NCBI GenBank assembly: GCA_035547915.1 | Contig: DASZTS010000110.1 | Span: forward strand, 1 to 64,000 | DNA: 64,000 nt | Direction: 5' to 3' | Origin: DASSFG01 sp035547915 | GTDB lineage: Bacteria > Planctomycetota > Planctomycetia > Pirellulales > JAICIG01 | Shown: one piece after another, positions 26,366 through 34,319 of the stretch | How positions within the stretch are numbered: position 1 is the first letter of the stretch | How the letters are laid out: every line of letters starts with the position of its first letter | Position numbers and translations under genes: made by a program | Notes under the pieces: model-generated | Database searches by the model: none | Told to the model about the DNA's origin: nothing | Seen by the model: the letters and a program-made list of their open reading frames with translations, nothing else

Positions 26366-27199
26366 ATGCCGATGATCGTGTCAAGCCAAGAGTGGACACC
26401 TGAAAGAGTTAAGCGATTCTGGGATTGGCAGGCCGCGGCCGATGCACCATATTTCTCCGCGGAAGTCGCGGACGCAGTCCTCTCCTTCGTGCGCTTTCTG
26501 CGCCTGCCGATTGAAGAATACCTCGACTACGGAAGCGGGCCCGGACACCTAGTAGAGCGATTTCTTCCGTTTGCGAAAGGGGGAAGCGGCGCTGACACGT
26601 CGCCCGTGACGGTTGCGCAAGTAAACGCACGATTCAAAGGGGCCACGAATTGGCATCAATGTGTTCACATATCGGACCTCCCAACGGACTTGCCGTCCGA
26701 CGCGTTCGACCTTGTTACGTGCCTGGAGGTTGTTGAGCACCTGGACGACAACACCCTCGCCGACACTCTCAACGAGCTGGCGCGCATAACCCGACCCAAT
26801 GGTCATGTCTTGCTGAGCACGCCGTACGCGGAGGATCTGTCGGCGAGCATGTCTTACTGTCCGTTCTGCGACCACGCATATCATCGCTGGCAGCACGTTC
26901 AGTCTTTTACCCCTGAGCGATTGCAACGAATGCTAGACGCTCGGGGGCTGGAGGTGGTGTTCTGCCGTGGCGTCAACCTGTTATTGTTTTCTCCTGATAA
27001 GACACCACTGAAGCCATGGCAGTCGCCCAAGCTGTGGGGCAAGCTGGTGCTCGCTCGAATCTGGGATAAGTTACTCCGCCCAACGCCGTTAAGGAGCGCG
27101 GCGGGCCGCCAATTGTTAGGTCCTGGCCCGCACCTAATTGCGGTGGCACGAAAGCGCTCGGATGCCAATCCCAATGCGGTAGAGGACACATTGCGGTGA
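26366..27199 (+). CDS. Class I SAM-dependent methyltransferase with CxxC-His segment
   Basis: 277 residues, starting the base after the previous stop. LDYGSGPGHLVERFL is motif I, and LVTCLEVVEHLDD with ARITRPNGHVLLSTP are later Methyltransf_23-type motifs. Just after the core is YCPFCDHAYHRWQHVQSF, a Cys-x2-Cys followed by two His that could bind a metal, then a FTPERLQRML helix. Its stop overlaps the next start. It is probably a glycan-modifying enzyme, the third methyltransferase of the locus. Confidence 0.82.
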   Translation: MPMIVSSQEWTPERVKRFWDWQAAADAPYFSAEVADAVLSFVRFLRLPIEEYLDYGSGPGHLVERFLPFAKGGSGADTSPVTVAQVNARFKGATNWHQCVHISDLPTDLPSDAFDLVTCLEVVEHLDDNTLADTLNELARITRPNGHVLLSTPYAEDLSASMSYCPFCDHAYHRWQHVQSFTPERLQRMLDARGLEVVFCRGVNLLLFSPDKTPLKPWQSPKLWGKLVLARIWDKLLRPTPLRSAAGRQLLGPGPHLIAVARKRSDANPNAVEDTLR

Positions 27200-28545
27200 T
27201 GGACGAGCCGTACACTAAAGGCGAGTGTCGCGGTGGGCTTGCTGACAAAACCAGTCCAAACGCGGTATGGAGCCATGTTTTACGGGTAGGCTTCGTCTGC
27301 CCTAACGCTTCAGCGCTTTTCGATCCGAGGGAGTCGACCTATACGGGTGGCATGGAAAAGCGAGCGTGGCTCTTCGCCAGCGGACTTGCGGCGAACGAAC
27401 GGCAGTGCAAGGTTGCCTTTGTCGTTCGATCCACTCGAAGGCAGAAAGACAACTGCGTGCGGAATGTGCGCCTGGTATTCGACCGATCGTCTCGACCCTG
27501 GCTACAGCGGATGGCTGACGATACTTATAAGCTCGTCGAAATTCGCGGAACGTGGCCCTACGTGCGCGTAAAGCGTTGGCAACACGCGTTGCTCTGGAAG
27601 TTGTGGTGCCGGGTGTTATGGGCGGCATGGAGCCTCGCTATGATCAGCAAGGCGAAAAAGTGTGGCAGGGTCCGAAAGATATTTGGAGACCTAAAGTCGG
27701 ATGTGCTGTTGACGTTTGGCGTTTCTCCCGACTCAGCCGACGCTATTCTATCTGCTCGGCAATACAAGGTGCCAATCGTTTTCGTTGTTGCGGCGGACGC
27801 GGAACTTCGCAGTGCGTGCAGCGAAGGAAAGGCGTGGTGCCCAGGCGGTCGAGGCAGTCTCGCGCGCTTTTGCTTAGAAAACGCCGACTATGTGATTGCG
27901 CAGACAGAAACGCAGCGTCATATGTTGACTGGCGCGTTACCGGACCGGGAGGTGCGTTTGATTCGCAATCCAATAGATCTAATGGCGATCCCGCAGCGAA
28001 CTTCGAGCGATGGCAGCACCGCTGTCATTTGGGTTGGGCGTTCGGACAAGCACCATAAGCGACCCGCGATTTGCCTGGAGTTGGCAACGATGTTGCCATC
28101 GTACAGCTTTTTAATGATCATGAATCGCGAGTGCGAAGAAATCTATGAGGATATAGTGGAACGCGCGCCGAGGAACGTGCGTGTGATCGAGCGCGTGTCG
28201 CCGACAGAGATGTTGCAGCAGCTTGCGTCCGCACAATTGTTTATAAGCACATCGGCCGCCGAGGAGGAGGGATTTCCGAATGTGTTTTTGGAGGCGGCGC
28301 TGGTCGGAACCGCGATTGTTTCGCTCGAGGCGGATCCCGATGGCTTGCTTAGCGAAGGCCCGCTCGGCGTCTGCTGCCAGGGTGACTTGTATCGGATGGC
28401 GCGCACCATGGAATCTCTGTTACAGGATCAGCACGAGCGGAAACGCTTAGCCAACAAAGCTGCTGAATACGTGCAGATGAATCACGATCTTGGAAGTCAG
28501 GTGACTAAGCTTTACGAGTTTCTAGCATCCATTTGTGTAGCATAG
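27199..28545 (+). CDS. GT4-type glycosyltransferase
   Basis: 448 residues from the ATG overlapping the upstream stop (TGATG). GT-B fold: N-terminal domain with YTGGMEKRAWLFASGLA, middle TQTETQRHML, then AVIWVGRSDKHHKRP, and the donor-site pattern EEEGFPNVFLEAALVGTAIVSLE, with E-x7-E spacing close to the GT4 rule. It is clearly related to the GT4 at 32748-34013 (shared IERV, FPN/FSN-x-FL-A, SLE-x-DPDG blocks). It probably adds a hexose during glycan assembly on the cytosolic side. GC is low (26 of 60 in 28081-28140). Confidence 0.85.
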   Translation: MDEPYTKGECRGGLADKTSPNAVWSHVLRVGFVCPNASALFDPRESTYTGGMEKRAWLFASGLAANERQCKVAFVVRSTRRQKDNCVRNVRLVFDRSSRPWLQRMADDTYKLVEIRGTWPYVRVKRWQHALLWKLWCRVLWAAWSLAMISKAKKCGRVRKIFGDLKSDVLLTFGVSPDSADAILSARQYKVPIVFVVAADAELRSACSEGKAWCPGGRGSLARFCLENADYVIAQTETQRHMLTGALPDREVRLIRNPIDLMAIPQRTSSDGSTAVIWVGRSDKHHKRPAICLELATMLPSYSFLMIMNRECEEIYEDIVERAPRNVRVIERVSPTEMLQQLASAQLFISTSAAEEEGFPNVFLEAALVGTAIVSLEADPDGLLSEGPLGVCCQGDLYRMARTMESLLQDQHERKRLANKAAEYVQMNHDLGSQVTKLYEFLASICVA

Positions 28546-28614
28546 GCGCCATGTGTCGTATTCGACTCTGTGGAAGGTGAATATCACCACGCCTGACAGA
28601 AAGCCGAACAGCCT

Positions 28615-29415
28615 TTGAAGACGTCTGTGCTGGCCAACTCACTGCTATCCATCTTTCGCCATGCCGAGCTGGTGCGCGAGATGACACTGCGCGACCTGAA
28701 GGGTGCCAACCAGGGCGCCTTGCTGGGCTGGCTCTGGCTCGTGCTGCGACCGCTGGTACAAACGGCCGCTTATGTGCTGGTCGTCTCGTTCGTATTCCGC
28801 GCCCGTCTTTCGGAATCGAGCGGACCGTTCGACTATGCTATCTACGTGCTCTCGGGGCTCGTTCCCTATCAGGTGCTGACCAAGGCGCTGGAAGAGGCGC
28901 CGTCGCTGATACGCGAGCGGATGGAACTGGTCAAGCAGGTGATCTACCCCATCGAAACGCTCCCCATGACGAGCTTGCTCACGGGCTCAATCGGTTCGTT
29001 GGTGGCGCTGGCAATCTATACGGCCGTTTCCCTCTATACGCGGCAGGTCACCTGGAGTTGGCTCTTGCTGCCGCTGCCCATAGTGTTGCTGGCGCTATTC
29101 GCTCTGGGCGTCTCCTGGGTGTTCATGATCGCCGGCGTCGTGGTCAAAGATCTGCGCGAGGCCGTGTCGCTCTGCCTGGGATTGACGGTTTTTTTTTCGC
29201 CGGTGGTGGCGAGTGAAGCGATGGTTGGCCCGCGGGCCTGGCGGCTGCTTCAGTGGAATCCCCTGACGCACGTCGTAGTGTGCTTTCGCGATGTATTTCT
29301 CGGCCAGTTTCATCCGCTGAGCTGGACCCTTTTCGCCTGCATGACGCTTGTCGCGGTGGTGGTGGGGGCCTGGACGATTTCCAAGACGAAACTCCTCATC
29401 AACGAATACATCTGA
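28615..29415 (+). CDS. ABC-2 polysaccharide exporter permease, Wzm-type (exporter 2)
   Basis: 266 residues, six hydrophobic segments, with REMTLRDLKGANQGALLGWLW before helix 1 and an FSPVVASEAM segment near the end. The start is uncertain: TTG 28615 fits the family length, and the nearest in-frame ATG (28681) would remove the amphipathic N-terminal helix. It is quite different in sequence from the exporter 1 permease, so it is not a recent tandem copy. It pairs with the ATPase 13 nt downstream. GC returns to a high value at this gene (37 of 60 in 29041-29100). Confidence 0.88.
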   Translation: MKTSVLANSLLSIFRHAELVREMTLRDLKGANQGALLGWLWLVLRPLVQTAAYVLVVSFVFRARLSESSGPFDYAIYVLSGLVPYQVLTKALEEAPSLIRERMELVKQVIYPIETLPMTSLLTGSIGSLVALAIYTAVSLYTRQVTWSWLLLPLPIVLLALFALGVSWVFMIAGVVVKDLREAVSLCLGLTVFFSPVVASEAMVGPRAWRLLQWNPLTHVVVCFRDVFLGQFHPLSWTLFACMTLVAVVVGAWTISKTKLLINEYI

Positions 29416-29428
29416 GCCACACCTGCCG

Positions 29429-30724
29429 ATGAGCGATGTCGTAATCCGGGTCGATCAGGTGTGGAAGCGGTTCAAGCTCTATCACAACCTCATCACCGGC
29501 CCGATCAAGGAACACGTCTTCTTCTGGAAGCGCGAGCAGTATTACCAGGAGTTCATGGCCGTCCAGGACGTGTCGTTCGAGGTGCAGCGCGGTGAGGTGG
29601 TGGGGATCATTGGCCCGAACGGCGCCGGCAAGACGACGCTGCTTAAGATGATCGCCGGGTTGTTGCCGGTCGATCGCGGGAGGATCGAAGTACGGGGGAA
29701 GGTGACCGCGCTGCTCGCGCTGGGCGTGGGCGTGCATCCCGAGTTCTCCGGGCGCGAGAACATCTTGTACGGTGGCATGCTGCTGGGCATGAGCAAGCGC
29801 GAAGTGTTGCGCAAAACGGAATCGATTGTCGAGTTCGCCGAATTGGGCGAATTTATCGACCGTCCCTTGCGTACCTATTCGGCCGGCATGAGGGCCCGGC
29901 TCTTGTTTTCGATCTCCATGAGCATCGACCCCGACATTTTAATTGTCGACGAGGCGCTGGCCACCGGCGATAGCTACTTCGTCGGCAAATCACTGGGTCG
30001 GATTCACGAGATGTGCTCGAGCGGAGCGACCGTCTTATTCGTTTCGCACAATATGGGGCAGATTCAGAACCTCTGTTCGCGTGGACTGGTGTTGATGCAC
30101 GGTCGGCTGATTCACAATGGTGGCGCGACCGAGGCGGTTGCCCGTTATGCCGAGTCGGTGCTATCCGCACAGCAGGCATCGCTCGGCCAAACCGGCCCGC
30201 GCCGAGAGGCTGGGCGCATACAACTGCGCGACGCCGGATTGCTGGTCGAGGGGAGGCGCAGTTCGGCCGTTATGATCGGCGAGCCGTGTCAGTTGTTCTT
30301 GGACGTAGAATGCCAAGAACCACTCGAAGACGTGCTCTTCTTCGTCCAGGTGCGGTCCGAAAAATGTCCGACGACGTACGCCGTCGTGCCGACGCTTGGC
30401 TTCGTGGCCGAGCCGTTTCAATCGCTCTCGCTCCCCGCGGGCGCGAGCCGCGTGCTGATCGACTTCCCGCAGTTGAACATTGGAGATGGCGGCTACTGGT
30501 GCGATGTCGGTTTCTTCGACCGCTCGCTCTTGTGGAATTTGAGTTACGAACGTTGCTACTGTTACCAGCTCCGGGCCCTCAGTTTCTCCGCCGTCTATCG
30601 CGACAGTCGCTATTTCGGCCGCGGCACGATGGTCGAACTGCCGATGACCGGCGTCCGTATCATTCCAGGCGCCGGTGATACTACCGTCGAAGATTCTCGA
30701 AAAACTAGCGCGAGATTGCAATGA
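29429..30724 (+). CDS. ABC polysaccharide exporter ATPase, Wzt-type (exporter 2)
   Basis: 431 residues from ATG 29429. Walker A GPNGAGKTTLLK, signature YSAGMRARLLF, Walker B ILIVDEALATGD, H-loop FVSHNMG. The C-terminal domain (about residues 275-420) is beta-rich and begins with IQLRDAGLLVEGRR; it resembles Wzt_C in layout but differs from that of exporter 1, so a different chain end is probably recognised. The stop overlaps the start of a 48-codon gene (ATGA). Confidence 0.92.
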   Translation: MSDVVIRVDQVWKRFKLYHNLITGPIKEHVFFWKREQYYQEFMAVQDVSFEVQRGEVVGIIGPNGAGKTTLLKMIAGLLPVDRGRIEVRGKVTALLALGVGVHPEFSGRENILYGGMLLGMSKREVLRKTESIVEFAELGEFIDRPLRTYSAGMRARLLFSISMSIDPDILIVDEALATGDSYFVGKSLGRIHEMCSSGATVLFVSHNMGQIQNLCSRGLVLMHGRLIHNGGATEAVARYAESVLSAQQASLGQTGPRREAGRIQLRDAGLLVEGRRSSAVMIGEPCQLFLDVECQEPLEDVLFFVQVRSEKCPTTYAVVPTLGFVAEPFQSLSLPAGASRVLIDFPQLNIGDGGYWCDVGFFDRSLLWNLSYERCYCYQLRALSFSAVYRDSRYFGRGTMVELPMTGVRIIPGAGDTTVEDSRKTSARLQ

Positions 30725-30867
30725 GAGTGGGTATCTTGGTCAACGATCAGCCGCAACCGGACAAGGCCGTCAAACCTTTTGCGTCTCCGCCGCTCTGCCA
30801 CGGCTGCAACAAATTGATGTGGCTCGACCGACAATCTGACCCACGAATCGCTGTCATCGGCGACTAG
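30721..30867 (+). CDS. Short CxxC protein coupled to the Wzt gene
   Basis: 48 residues, beginning at ATG 30721 inside the stop of the Wzt gene and ending at TAG 30867, ten bases before the asnB-like gene. The sequence contains PPLCHGCNKLMWLDR, a CxxC with a context like the first knuckle of small zinc-ribbon proteins (CPxCGKPMxLxR). The second Cys pair of such ribbons is absent. It may be a real small protein, a truncated zinc ribbon, or a leader whose translation couples Wzt to AsnB. I cannot assign a function. Confidence 0.5.
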   Translation: MRVGILVNDQPQPDKAVKPFASPPLCHGCNKLMWLDRQSDPRIAVIGD

Positions 30868-30876
30868 GTAAATCGA

Positions 30877-32748
30877 ATGTGCGGCATCGCGGGAATCTTG
30901 AGTTGGGGCAGCCGGTCGGAGAACAGCCGTGAGATCGAGGCCATGACGCGCGCTGTGGCGCATCGCGGCCCCGACGGCGAGGGCTTTTTGTCCCGCGATC
31001 GCGTCGCGCTCGGCCACCGCCGCCTGTCCATCATCGATCTGGAAGGGGGCCGCCAGCCGATGTCGAACGAAGACGGACAGGTGTCCGTCACATTTAACGG
31101 CGAGATCTACAACTATCGCGAGCTGCGCAGCGAGCTAACGGCCCTCGGCCACCACTTCGCCACCCGCAGCGACACCGAAGTGCTCGTCCATGCCTGGGAG
31201 CAATGGCAGGCAGAATGCCTCGGCCGGCTGCGCGGCATGTTCGCCTTCGCCATCGCCGACTTCGCCCGCCGCACGCTCTTTCTGGCTCGCGATCATTTCG
31301 GCATCAAGCCGCTCTGTTACCGGCGCGGGCGCGACTATTTGGCCTTCGGGTCTGAGTTGGCAGTTCTGCGCGCGGTCGACGACGATCCGCCGGCAGGCCG
31401 GCTGGAAGCGATCGACCATTACTTGCGGTTCCGCTACATCCCCAGCCCGAATACGATCTACCACGACATCTTTCAGTTGCCGCCCGGCTGCTACTTGCAA
31501 GCGTCGTTCGACGGCCGTGTCGACGAGCCGGTTCGCTACTGGTCGATGCAGTTCGAGCCGGTTGCCGACAAGAACGATGACGACTGGCGGGCCGAGTTCG
31601 ATACGGTCCTGGCGTCTTCGGTCGAGGCCCACTTGGTATCCGACGTCCCCTTCGGGGTCTTTCTGTCGGGCGGCATCGATTCGACGCTGATCGCGTCGAA
31701 GATGGCCGATCTCTTGGGCCGCTCGGTGCTTGCGTTCTCGATCGGTTTTGACGAGGCCGGTTTCTCCGAAATCGAGTATGCCCGCCGCGCCGCCGACACG
31801 TTGGGAGTCGAGCTGATCCACGAAGTGCTCACGCCCGACGCGGCCGAGCTGTTGCCCGAGCTGGTGCGGCACTACGGGCAACCGTATGCCGATACATCGA
31901 TGATCCCGGCCTGGTATGTGTCGCGGTTGGCGCGGCGGCACGTGCCGATGGTCCTGTCGGGCGACGGCGGCGACGAGGTGTTCGCCGGTTACGCGCGTTA
32001 CGCCATGATGGAGGGCTCGCCGCTGGCACACGAGATCGCCGAGCTGATCCGTTCTCCGCGCGGCGTGTTTTGGCGCACGCCGCGCGTCATAGGTGCGTTA
32101 GGGCCGCTGGAGGCCGCGCGCAAGGCGCGCTTCGAGAGTCTTTACGGTGGCTTCGGCGGGCCGCAGCGCGCCCGGCTATGGCGCGGCGAGCATCGCGGGC
32201 AGGCCCGCGCGGCCTGCGCGTCGTTCGACGAAGGGGTCCACCGCGCCCGCGGCCGCGACGGCATCACCTATAGCCAGTTGATGGATTTTCATACGTATCT
32301 TCCCGACGACATTCTGACCAAGATCGACGTCGCCAGCATGTGCCACGGCCTGGAAGTGCGCACCCCGCTCGTCGACCGGGCGGTGGCCGACCTGGCCGCG
32401 GCGCTGCCGCTCGACGTGCGTTCGCGGCGCGCACCTCGTGGTCGGATCGCCAAATGGATTTCCAAGGACGCCCTGCGGCACAAATTCGACGACGCCTTCA
32501 TCCATCGGCCCAAGATGGGCTTTTCCATTCCCGAAGATCGCTGGCTGCGGCCAAGTACATCGATCCGCAAGCTGTTTGACGAGCTCGTCGTCAGCGACCA
32601 TTCGAGCTTGCGTGAATGGTTCGATCCTCGCGCGCTGCGCCGCCACGTAGCATATTTCGACAGCCAGGGGCAGGGGGGCGTGCGATTGTGGATGCTCTTG
32701 ATCCTCGCCGTCTGGCGTGAGCAAAATCGCGACATTCGCTTTTCCTGA
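30877..32748 (+). CDS. asnB: Glutamine-dependent asparagine synthetase-type amidotransferase
   Basis: 623 residues. Cys2 (MCGIAGILSWG) is the class II glutaminase nucleophile; HRRLSIIDLEGGRQPM and FNGEIYNYRELR complete that domain. The synthetase domain has the PP-loop LSGGIDST (263-270) and SGDGGDEVFAGY. Members in polysaccharide loci can amidate uronic acids or other sugar carboxylates instead of aspartate, and the position between an exporter and glycosyltransferases favours that here. The gene symbol names the family; the substrate is inferred. The stop overlaps the next start (TGATG). Confidence 0.9.
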   Translation: MCGIAGILSWGSRSENSREIEAMTRAVAHRGPDGEGFLSRDRVALGHRRLSIIDLEGGRQPMSNEDGQVSVTFNGEIYNYRELRSELTALGHHFATRSDTEVLVHAWEQWQAECLGRLRGMFAFAIADFARRTLFLARDHFGIKPLCYRRGRDYLAFGSELAVLRAVDDDPPAGRLEAIDHYLRFRYIPSPNTIYHDIFQLPPGCYLQASFDGRVDEPVRYWSMQFEPVADKNDDDWRAEFDTVLASSVEAHLVSDVPFGVFLSGGIDSTLIASKMADLLGRSVLAFSIGFDEAGFSEIEYARRAADTLGVELIHEVLTPDAAELLPELVRHYGQPYADTSMIPAWYVSRLARRHVPMVLSGDGGDEVFAGYARYAMMEGSPLAHEIAELIRSPRGVFWRTPRVIGALGPLEAARKARFESLYGGFGGPQRARLWRGEHRGQARAACASFDEGVHRARGRDGITYSQLMDFHTYLPDDILTKIDVASMCHGLEVRTPLVDRAVADLAAALPLDVRSRRAPRGRIAKWISKDALRHKFDDAFIHRPKMGFSIPEDRWLRPSTSIRKLFDELVVSDHSSLREWFDPRALRRHVAYFDSQGQGGVRLWMLLILAVWREQNRDIRFS

Positions 32749-34013
32749 TGACCGCCCACATCTGCTTCTATCGTCCGAACGTGGCGGCCCTCGTGAGCGA
32801 CACGCCGGTCTGCGCTATGGGCGGGGCCGATCTGCGGGCGTGGGAATTTGCCCGCCGCCTGGCAGCCCGCGACGCGTTTCGCGTGAGCTTCGTTGTTGGC
32901 GATTATGGTCAACCGGCCGTCGCCCAGCGCCAGGGCGTGGCGATCCGGGTCTTGTCGCAGCCCTGGCAGCGCCGCGTGGCGACCGCCTATCGTCGATATC
33001 GGGCCGCACTTGGGCAACTACGCGGTGGCCGCATCGCTGCTCCGGCCGCCGCCTTGACGACATCGCTGCCGTGGCTGGTCGCCCACCGTCTGCTGAAGGC
33101 TGTCAGACCGTTTGAAGCAGAGCCGGAATTCGATCAATTATTGTCGACGATCTCGCCCGATGTGGTCGTCTGTTTCGGGGCAACTTTCGACTCGGCACAG
33201 CTTGTCGACGCTTGCCGGCGTCTTGAGATTCAAAGCGTGCTATGTATCACGGGCGACAGCCAGCTTGTCGACAATTTGGGACCGAGAAGTGCCGATCCGG
33301 CAGACCAGACGGTTCTCCAACGTATCAAAGAAAGTCTGTCCGCAGCCACTGCGATCGTCGTTCAAACCGAGACTCAAGAGCGCCTGGCTCGTGAGCGTTT
33401 CGGCCGTCGGTCTCATCTGGTTCGTAACCCGATGTTGCCGCTGTCAGACACGCGCCCGGTAGGTGAGCCGGCTGTGTTCTGGGTTGGCCGCGCGGAGCTG
33501 GTCCACAAATGTCCCGACCGACTTTGGAAGATCGCCCGAAAATGCCCTAATATTCCCTTTCGCGTTGTCCTGAATCCAGATTCTCCCGGCGTGTGGGAAA
33601 GGCTCGCGGCCGAAAAGCCCGCCAACGTCGAGCTGATCGAACGGGTGCCAGCCGATGAAATAGGGCGCTACTTTGCTTCAGCGGCGATACTCGCGAATAC
33701 GTCCGCTTCAGAGGGCTTTTCGAACGCGTTTTTGCAGGCGGCCTTGTTCGGGATTCCCGTCATCTCGCTAGAGGTCGATCCCGACGGCTTTTTGGATCGG
33801 CACGGTTGCGGTGTTCGTTGTGCTGGAGATTTCGATAAAATGGCAGCCGAGATCGCTCGGCTTTGGAACGACGTCAGCGAACGTGCGGCGATCGGTCAAC
33901 GAGCACGAGACTACGTCGCCATCCATCACGATCCCGATCGCTGCGCGCAACAATTCGCGGACGTCCTCCTGTCGCTAACTCAGGAGGGCACCATGCATGC
34001 TCCGACAGCTTAG
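32748..34013 (+). CDS. GT4-type glycosyltransferase
   Basis: 421 residues, GT-B fold. The N-terminal domain starts HICFYRPNVAALV with a GGADLRAWEFARRL glycine loop. In the C-terminal domain are VFWVGRAELVHKCPDRLW, VELIERVPADEI and the donor motif SEGFSNAFLQAALFGIPVISLE. It is a paralogue of the GT4 at 27199-28545. It is coupled to the amidotransferase by a TGATG overlap, so the pair may act on the same sugar. Cytosolic. Confidence 0.87.
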   Translation: MTAHICFYRPNVAALVSDTPVCAMGGADLRAWEFARRLAARDAFRVSFVVGDYGQPAVAQRQGVAIRVLSQPWQRRVATAYRRYRAALGQLRGGRIAAPAAALTTSLPWLVAHRLLKAVRPFEAEPEFDQLLSTISPDVVVCFGATFDSAQLVDACRRLEIQSVLCITGDSQLVDNLGPRSADPADQTVLQRIKESLSAATAIVVQTETQERLARERFGRRSHLVRNPMLPLSDTRPVGEPAVFWVGRAELVHKCPDRLWKIARKCPNIPFRVVLNPDSPGVWERLAAEKPANVELIERVPADEIGRYFASAAILANTSASEGFSNAFLQAALFGIPVISLEVDPDGFLDRHGCGVRCAGDFDKMAAEIARLWNDVSERAAIGQRARDYVAIHHDPDRCAQQFADVLLSLTQEGTMHAPTA

Positions 34014-34293
34014 CGGCGCGCGTGATCTCTTGATAAGCAAGCTTCCTTGGAGAGCCGGCAACGCGATCCGCCGGGGTTTGTATGCGTCGGCGCACATCAC
34101 CCGCGACTCCCTCTGTTACACCGAACAATACGTCCTACATGCACTGCTCGCCCAATCACCTCGGCACCGAACTCTCCTTACTTCGCACTGGTTGTCGCGG
34201 CGGCATGAGCGCCGGATGCAAGACACATGCGGCCCAAATACCGCGTCTGACGTTCGTCTCTATGGCGGATGTTACTGGTTTGAGGTCGTTTGA
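33997..34293 (+). CDS. Doubtful small ORF after the GT4 gene
   Basis: 98 codons from ATG 33997, overlapping the end of the GT4 gene by 17 nt. The product is basic with several Cys and His and has no hydrophobic segment or family motif that I recognise. It fills an otherwise empty 306-nt stretch before the next glycosyltransferase. It could be a remnant of a deleted gene or a chance frame in GC-rich DNA. Confidence 0.25.
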   Translation: MLRQLSGARDLLISKLPWRAGNAIRRGLYASAHITRDSLCYTEQYVLHALLAQSPRHRTLLTSHWLSRRHERRMQDTCGPNTASDVRLYGGCYWFEVV

Positions 34294-34319
34294 GGGTGCT
34301 TGAGGTCACCTTGCCCGGC

